A stretch of DNA of 64,000 bases from Hymenopus coronatus (lineage: Eukaryota > Arthropoda > Insecta > Mantodea > Hymenopodidae). Numbering within the stretch: position 1 is the stretch's first letter; every line of letters begins with the position of its first letter. The position numbers and the translations under genes are program-made. Positions 57,791 to 64,000 of the stretch are shown here, piece after piece. The stretch is from positions 62,298,501 to 62,362,500 of the forward strand of contig CM060899.1 of NCBI GenBank assembly GCA_030762935.1, in the 5' to 3' direction. The notes below the pieces were generated by a model that was given only the letters and a program-made list of their open reading frames with translations, searched no databases and had not been told where the DNA came from.

Positions 57791-58775
57791 TTTACTTTCT
57801 CTAGCTCCATATGTACAATGTACATAGGGATAGAGAAGTATTGTATTCCACCCAAAAATTCGATACCGAGATTTCACCAGAAATACATGTTTTAGGACCC
57901 CCTGTATCCAAAAAAAGCATTTTAAGGTCTGTGTCTGTCTGTGTGTGTGTGTGTGTGTGTGTGGGTGTGGGTGTGGGGGTGGGGGTGGGGGTGTGGGTGG
58001 GTGGGTGTGTGTGTGTGTGTGTGTGAACACGATAACTCAAAAACGAAAAGTTGCTAAAATACCAAACTTGGTATTTAAGTTTAGAATCTTCCAGGGATGC
58101 GACACTAAGATTTTGAGAAAAATCCTGTCACTCCAAACTACCGTTTACATGGAACTTTTTTCGAAAATTTTGTTTTTCTTAAAAATGGCTCTTAAGATTT
58201 TGATTAAAATACCATATATTAAAGATATTTACCTAACAAATAACATATATATCTTGAATTTTCTGGGAATAGCTTCTGAAGACCTGTTTATTCTAGATGA
58301 ATTTTGCTTAATTTGGCATAACTAGTAAACCGTAAGAGATAGACAAAAACTTACTGTACAAAAAATTTAGATCTTGTTAAAATACACAAGTTATGTCATA
58401 TACATTTTTCTCGTGGAGCTTAACGCTTTCGAAGTATTATTATTATTAGTTTAGTATCATTGTTATTAGTTTCAGTTGTGAAGTACTTATACTTTTCTCA
58501 GACGGGAGTGTGTGTTTTTCTTTTGTTCTACTCCTGGCCAAGAAAAGAAGCGATTTGTAATGACAATCGCCTAACAACAGCTTTTAAAACATTTGACTAT
58601 CGGTTTAGCCTAGTGTATTCCCTTATTTTCTTCCTACTTATACGGAACCAAATAATAAGAACATTGTGCTAACGAGTACCAGGATTAGCAAGGTGCAGAA
58701 AGAAGAAGAATCTTATGTATGAAGTTTCTAGAGCAGCTAGAGAAAGTCATGTGAGTGTAACACATCAGATTTTTT
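57791..58775 (+). mobile_element. Helentron-like element with expanded G/T tract
   Basis: 5' end tactttctctagctccatat with a partly decayed palindrome. A complex (GT)n/(GGGTGT)n tract at 57935-58024; 3' end gagaaagtcatgtgagtg and cacatcagatttttt. 985 bp, longer because of the tract and a tattattatt insertion near 58440. Confidence 0.82.
57935..58024. repeat. (GT)n / (GGG(G)GTGT)n tract, G-quadruplex-prone
   Basis: GT repeats flank a core with at least six runs of three to five G on the + strand, at the family's usual microsatellite position. Confidence 0.9.
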
Positions 58776-59439
58776 AAAAATGTCTCCTAGTCTCCTTTCT
58801 TTTGCTCTAACTACATGGCTTGTGTTGAAAAATTAATTAACAGTGAAATAACATCATTCACACAGAAATTATTTCCTTTGATAATTTTTATGCTTTTGTT
58901 GCTTTGTAATTTTTCTTTTCTTTTATGTTTTCTTAGTTGTTCCATTTATTCAAGGGTCACTCCAAAAGTTTTGAGAATGGACAACAATAAATTGTGGTAA
59001 GCCAAAGCAGCTATTCCTAACTTCAGATTGAAGTTTAGATAGCAACATGTGCAAGTCGGGGTGTGCTCCAACAATGCATTGTCAACACTCCAAGTGTATG
59101 TATAAGCAGATATGCTAGGATGGATCTTAAGCGAGAGCACTTCCATGCTATGACTTTCTACAGTTTAAAAGTTGGTTTAGGGGAGAGAGAATGCCTTGAA
59201 AAACTGCAATTACTTTTAGAGATCTCTGCCCTTTGCATTCCATCCTCTATTGATGATATGCAGATTCTTCGAAGGGATTCTTCGAAGATGAAGATTGAGC
59301 AGGATGGCCAGCAGCAGTAACAATGGATGAAAATCTGGTGAAAGCAGAGCGCATTTTGTGGGAAGATCATTGTTGCACATATCAGATTCATGAAGCCGTA
59401 AATTTTGGATTGGTAGCAGTGAAAGCAATCGTTGAAAAA

Positions 59440-60099
59440 TTTGATGTGTTCCATTCACATGACTTTCTCTACATCTCTGTAGCAAATTCTTGTTAATAAG
59501 CTTATTCTTCTATTTACTTAATGCTAATCGAAAAAAAAATAGCAGAAATATTCTTATTACTTGCTTCCTTGTAAGTAGAAACAAAATAAGGCAGTACCAT
59601 AGATTAAAATGATAGTCAAAAGCTGGTTGCTATGTGACTGAAGTTCCATTGTTTGTATGGACAGGAGCTGACAAATTCCTGTATGAGAAAAGTATGTTTT
59701 GCAAAGCTGAAACTGAAAACAAGGAATATTACAAAAATAATCAACTCCACAAAAAAAAAATGTATGTAACATAAATTGTGTGTTTTAACATGCTCTACAT
59801 TTTTTGTGTGTTAAGTTTTTATCCATTTCTTACGGTTTAGCAGTTATGCAAAATTCTGTAAAATTCATTCAGAATAAAGTAGTCTTCAGAGGCTATTCCC
59901 AGAAAATTTATGATTTACATTTCATTTGTCATGTAAATATATTTGATGTACAATATTTTAATCAAAATCGTTAGAGCCATTTTTGAGAAAATCAAAATTT
60001 TCAAAAAAAGTTCCATGTAAAGGGTAGTTGGGGGTGGGGGGATTTTCTTGGATTTTCTTCAAGTTTGGTATTTAACAGTCTTTTCATTTTTGAGCTATG

Positions 60100-60162
<63 letters not shown>

Positions 60163-60265
60163 CACACAAGCTCGCATTCTAAAAATGCTCTCGGTATCAA
60201 ATTTTTGGGTGTATTATAATATCTTCTCTATGCACTATGTATATAGTATGTGTAGAGAAGGTAAA
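59440..60265 (-). mobile_element. Helentron-like element, full length, nested in mariner 4
   Basis: From TTTGATGTGTTCCATTCACA (reversed 3' hairpin) and actttctctacatctctg to the reversed 5' palindrome ctctatgcactatgtatatag...agagaaggt. (AC)n at 60103-60160. It splits the mariner frame, so it is younger. Confidence 0.85.
60103..60160. repeat. (CA)n microsatellite
   Basis: About 29 uninterrupted units inside the Helentron-like copy. Confidence 0.95.
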
Positions 60266-61097
60266 AAATACTACAGGAAGCTGAGTCAATGGATCCCCCA
60301 CCAGCATATAAATGAACAGAAACAAACATGGGTGCAATGGTGTCAGGAGATTACAGAAAAATTCAATGGAGGAAGATCCAAAAACATAATTTAACATTGT
60401 ACCTGAAATTTCCAGAAACTAAATGTCAGTCATTGGTCTGGGTATTCCCAGGAGAACTCAACAAAAGTGAAGCGAAACAAGAAGTGTTGGCAAGAAGATG
60501 ATCTGTTCCTTTCATCTCAGAAGTGGCCACATTGTAATGATTTTGCTTAGGGGAACAAAAGATGTATACTGCCAGATGATACACCACAAAATGTCTGCAC
60601 AAGTGTTCAATAAACTGAGAAAAGAGAGTCCTAGGAATTTTGTTCTGCCTACTCTGCAAAAAAAAAAAAGGGGGGGGGGGAAACAACCCAATTTCTGCAG
60701 GAGTCAGATATTTGTTTCATCCTCTCTACAGTCCAGATCTGGCTCCAGGTGACTTTCCTATTCCCCACAAGGAAAGAAAAAATTTGAGGTCAACAATTTG
60801 AGTCACCTGAAACTGTAGTATCTGCTTACGAAGATCGTATTTGTATTTTCTCCAAAGAAGAATGACCTTCAGCATTTCAAAAATGGTTTGAAAGAATGGG
60901 ACAGTGTATAGACAATGGAGAATATTTTAAAAAGCTGCAATAATTAGATCTAAATTTTTGCGTTCATTTTCATAACTCTTGTTAGGTACCTTTAACATTT
61001 TAGGTAATATTGGCAGAATTTGAACTTTAAACAACTGCTCATATTTAATAAAGCTCATTCATTTACATTTGGTGTTAAATTGTTGAGTTTCTTACTT

Positions 61098-61101
<4 letters not shown>

Positions 61102-61139
<38 letters not shown>
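61102..61139. repeat. (CT)n microsatellite
   Basis: About 18 units in the intron upstream of exon P. A G10 run follows near 61207. Confidence 0.95.
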
Positions 61140-61141
<2 letters not shown>

Positions 61142-61351
61142 TGGGAATTGCCTTAGCTGGAGAAAAACTCTCAGCATATAACAGCCAAGAATTGGACTTG
61201 GGCAGTGGGGGGGGGGGAGGCACTGGATTTTGAAAGTTAGTATTTAGTGTAACCTTAAAATCACACCTTTTGTGAGTTTGAGTGCAATAGCATAAAAAAC
61301 CTTTTAGCTTTCTGAAATGTGTTATTTATTAATGCTGTTTTAATTTTACAG

Positions 61352-61458
61352 AGAATTAAGAGATTTCCGACAAAGATTTGAAACCTTATCTCTGGATATA
61401 AAGAGGAAAGAAATGCAAATAAAAGAGCTACAGTCAAGACTGGAGTCTGGAGAAGGAT
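61352..61458 (+). CDS. gek: MRCK exon P: last recognised exon, coiled coil
   Basis: Acceptor tttacag ends at 61351. It reads ELRDFRQRFETLSLDIKRKE, then MQIKELQSRLESGEG. The donor is taken at gtatgt (61459), leaving one coding base (phase 1); a second possible donor lies 4 bp further on. Heptad-like Leu spacing continues the coil. The following domain-bearing exons are not seen before the right edge. Confidence 0.85.
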
Positions 61459-61669
61459 GTATGTATATTTTGGTTTCTTTATCATATTTGTTAGTTCAAT
61501 CCTTTTGTAGTACATATATGGGATTTGTTCTTATATATCGTTAAAGCTTAGAAGTACATGGAGTATTAAATGTACTTTATAAAATGATAATGAAAGCCAC
61601 TTCATATTGCATGTTTATTATTTTACATATGTATAAAGCTAACTTGAAATGTTGCTGTGTGGAATCTAG

Positions 61670-61746
61670 TGAAATCTAAGCACCAAATAAAGGAGATGAA
61701 ATCCATACTTGATGAAAGGAGGTGCCATGACATTGATGACATCTGA
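61670..61746 (+). CDS. Possible alternative terminal exon, weak
   Basis: After a candidate acceptor (tctag ending 61669) the frame that fits exon P's phase stays open for 24 codons (LKSKHQIKEMKSILDERRCH DIDDI) to a TGA at 61744-61746. The peptide is charged and coil-like, which would suit a short C-terminal isoform or a cassette exon using a weak internal donor. The polypyrimidine tract is poor and no family match is recognised, so chance is quite possible. Confidence 0.18.
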
Positions 61747-62010
61747 AACTAACATCCCATTAATTTTAAATATTCATAAGCATTTATTGATACCATGCTG
61801 ATGAATGAGAAATTATATACCTAAACATTTTATCTAGTGGCATGTTACATGTGTAATCTTTTTTGGAGTGGGAGCAGAGACTTTTCCCAACCAAAAATTA
61901 AAGCTGAGCCAGTCAATGAACAAGTCATTTTAAACTAAAAAAATAGTCAAACTTTACACACTTTAGCAGCTTTGTCATTTAAATATATACTTAGAACATG
62001 TTTCACGCAT

Positions 62011-62250
62011 CTCTCTCCGTGGTGTAATGGTTACCATGCTAACTCCATATACCCAAGATTGTGGGTTCAAACCTGACTTCGTTCGGAAGGGAAGTAAAGC
62101 CGTTCGTCCCATGTAGTAGATTTACGGCAAGTAAAAGAATCTCAAGCCTAATAGAGAGGCCTCTGAGCAAAATTAAGCGGTCTTTCACGCCCAATATAGA
62201 ATGGGACACTGAGAACCACAGCAGTTATAGAGCATCCATAAATAACAGTA
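62011..62250 (+). mobile_element. tRNA-derived SINE (S1), internally deleted
   Basis: Head CTCTCCGTGGTGTAATGG with B box GGTTCAAACC, then a direct jump into the body (gttcggaagggaagtaaag); about 50 bp of the usual body are absent. Confidence 0.82.
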
Positions 62251-62262
62251 CATTTTTTTTCT

Positions 62263-62705
62263 TCCACATCTTCACCAAGAATTGACAGCCCAGTGAGAAA
62301 CTGGGATTTAAATTCATGTCCTCCTTTGGTGGTGGAAATAACGATTATAACTATAGATCAGAATATAAATTGGTTAATTGGGTAACATTATAAATCCTCG
62401 TAAACTGTTAATGCCATAGAAAAGAAATATAAAAAATACATAATTATATTTAAATTTCTTAAAGAAACTACCTCCGATGGTTTGATGAACGCATAGCTAG
62501 GATTTTTGTCCATTTTTACTTTAAGGTTCATTAGTTGCTTCTCATAATTGATTTAGAAGTGATTAATGAACTTTGAACAAAATTTGGAAGAAAATCCTAA
62601 CTATAGTTTCATCAAATCACCACCAGAGGAGGATAAGACTTCCAACCCCAGTTTCTTGCTGGGCTCAGTCGACCCTAGCTGAAGATGCGGGAAACATGTT
62701 TTAGG
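62263..62705. mobile_element. Fold-back PLE terminus
   Basis: The outer arms 62263-62335 and 62615-62690 (cccagtgagaaactggg against its complement, with tcctcctttggtggtg) and inner arms around 62475-62610 (gatgaacgcatagctaggat against actatagtttcatc) are inverted. CTGAAGA (62679-62685) followed closely by GAAAC (62691-62695) resembles a degenerate ribozyme core. Confidence 0.6.
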
Positions 62706-63630
62706 TAAATATTTAAATAACAAAGCTTATAAAGTTGTACTCATTAGTTGAATGTTTGAGCTTTGTTGTGTGGATTCTCATTTACAATTTGGTTAAATTC
62801 GTTTTTGTTTACTTTTAAAATATGAATGATAAATTTTCAGTTGTAAGTGAGGTTTAAGTATGAACATAAACTCGTTTATATTATAATATTAAATGAAAAT
62901 ACTTCTCAATTTGCACCGGTTCGTGTGTATGTCTAGCAGAAATTGGTTAGACCAGCCAGTGCTCAGTGAAATGTATTTAGTTATGTACCTTATATAATTG
63001 TATATGTGCTCCGGCTAAGCTCCGTCAGCTCTTCAATAAATATGTCACTCTCAGTCTGGGACAAAACAGGCAAAGGTAATGTAACTAGGTAGACTGGAAA
63101 GAAATACACTCCATTGTGATAGTTAAGTTTATGTATTCAACTTTTATTACTATAGAATTTTGGAGTTAGATCAACTTATTGATGGCACTAGCTCCTCACC
63201 CAAGCAGTTTCGTGCAAAGAAATAAAGTATATTCAACACTCCTGTGGACAAGATATCGACCATCACGAAGTACTCTCTCGTAAATGCATGTTTGGTTACA
63301 CTATACCGTGAATACGCTGAATCCTTGCACTTGACAGTGGGAGTTAAGTTGGTACACCTGCAAACAACAGATGAAAAGCTTTACCCATTTGACTTTTTGA
63401 ACCAATCACAAAGCAGCATTCCAGTCGGTCAGTCAGACAATGGAAATGGATCTAGATGCCGCAGCTTTGCAATATCTGGCTATTTCCAATTGTGTGCTCA
63501 GTCTGTGAACTCTTAACATGTGCGTTGAGTTGTTCTGTGCAAGCTATGTATTATTCATTGTTATTTACATCTGTTGTTATTTTTTATAGTGTTGTTGGTG
63601 TTTGTTTACTGTACGTGAGGGAACATAACA
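62706..63630. other. Stretch with no recognised feature
   Basis: A 90-codon + frame at 63244 has no recognisable similarity and is not MRCK. Unassigned. Confidence 0.4.
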
Positions 63631-63868
63631 AGACTTTAACGTCCTTTAACCTGGTTTGGTCATATCGGACGATGAATGCAATTGATGATATGATGCTCAA
63701 ATGATCTCGGGGTCCATGGAGCTTAAAGTTACTCGACATTCGTCTTCTCAGGATAAGGGAAAACCCCGAAAAAAACCTTACCTGGGTAACTCACCCTAAG
63801 CGAGATTCGAACCCACGACCTTTTGAACGTAAGGCAGACATGCTATCACCACACTACCCAGGCAGGCA
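63631..63868 (-). mobile_element. tRNA-derived SINE (S3), copy 2
   Basis: On the minus strand: GTGCCTGCCTGGGTAGTGTG, B box GGGTTCGAATC, then a body shared with 19176-19414. The better-preserved B box of the two. Confidence 0.8.
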
Positions 63869-64000
63869 CTTTCATAATTATAGAACTGGATAGACTTTTG
63901 CGGGAAGCTGTAGTGAGGGTAGACATGGCTTCACGGAAGAAGAAAACACAGGAATTAGATGAAATCTTCAGTGAATGTGATACTAATGATATGTCTTGGT
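63869..64000 (+). other. Unassigned end of window
   Basis: The last 110 bases stay open in one + frame (ALLREAVVRVDMASRKKKTQ-like ...ELDEIFSECDTNDMSW), a Lys-then-acidic composition seen in piggyBac-type or other transposase N-termini. Too short to decide; not recognisable as MRCK. Confidence 0.25.

Larger units (their letters stand above)
58947..60994 (+). mobile_element. Mariner transposon 4, interrupted by a Helentron-like element
   Basis: The left TIR AGGGTCACTCCAAAAGTTTTGAG matches mariner 3; the right end is decayed. The + frame from about 59120 reads MDLKREHFHAMTFYSLKVGL GERECLEKL, the transposase N-terminus; after the insert it resumes as HINEQKQTWVQWCQEIT. Net length about 1.2 kb. 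Stops and shifts present. Confidence 0.8.

Noticed and set aside
57801..58325. Frames with His-Thr-Pro or Val-Cys-Val repeats
   Set aside because: Translations of the (GT)n/(GGGTGT)n tract.
60065..60394. A 109-codon frame with His-Thr repeats
   Set aside because: It crosses the (CA)n tract and a mariner fragment; not a gene.
63869..64000. Next MRCK exon at the window edge
   Set aside because: The peptide is unlike any MRCK domain, and no acceptor fits the phase left by exon P.

Overview
The window is AT-rich eukaryotic DNA, most likely from an insect with a large, transposon-rich genome. The evidence is animal splice signals (GT..AG), kilobase introns, and introns filled with Penelope-like elements (PLEs), mariner/Tc1 transposons, non-LTR retrotransposons and tRNA-derived SINEs. 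The species cannot be fixed from the sequence.

One gene spans almost the whole window on the + strand: the orthologue of MRCK (CDC42BP; Drosophila genghis khan, gek), a myotonic-dystrophy-kinase-related AGC serine/threonine kinase that acts downstream of Cdc42. Sixteen consecutive coding exons (1012-61458) join in phase to about 945 codons. Exons 1-5 give the N-terminal extension and kinase domain. Exon 6 gives the AGC C-terminal tail. Exons 7-16 give a long coiled coil with the very conserved MRCK segment around [20 protein letters not shown]. The exon with the start codon lies upstream or is unrecognised. The C1, PH, CNH (citron homology) and CRIB parts expected of the family must lie beyond the right edge. 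Coding sequence is about 4% of the window.

The introns hold layered mobile DNA. (1) One non-autonomous family at ten loci has a roughly 40-bp palindrome at its 5' end, the complementary 12-mer near its 3' end, a 3'-terminal hairpin and often a central (GT)n tract. This is the architecture of Helentron/DINE-1-type rolling-circle elements; two loci are head-to-head dimers. (2) PLE fragments carry RT (YVDD), GIY-YIG and hammerhead-ribozyme-like cores, and several PLE ends form long inverted repeats. (3) Four mariner copies have TA target duplications; three are split by a SINE, a LINE or a Helentron-like element. (4) There are four MITE families: a TTAA-flanked pair, a TA-flanked pair, a single copy with roughly 90-bp TIRs and a single Tigger-like copy. 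(5) Five SINE families have A and B boxes, several with clear target duplications. (6) LINE 3' ends are frequent.

The nesting gives relative ages. For example, a TA MITE sits inside the terminal palindrome of a Helentron-like copy that lies between the two halves of a Tc1-like transposon, beside a fold-back PLE. I see no second host gene, no functional RNA gene and no CRISPR array.
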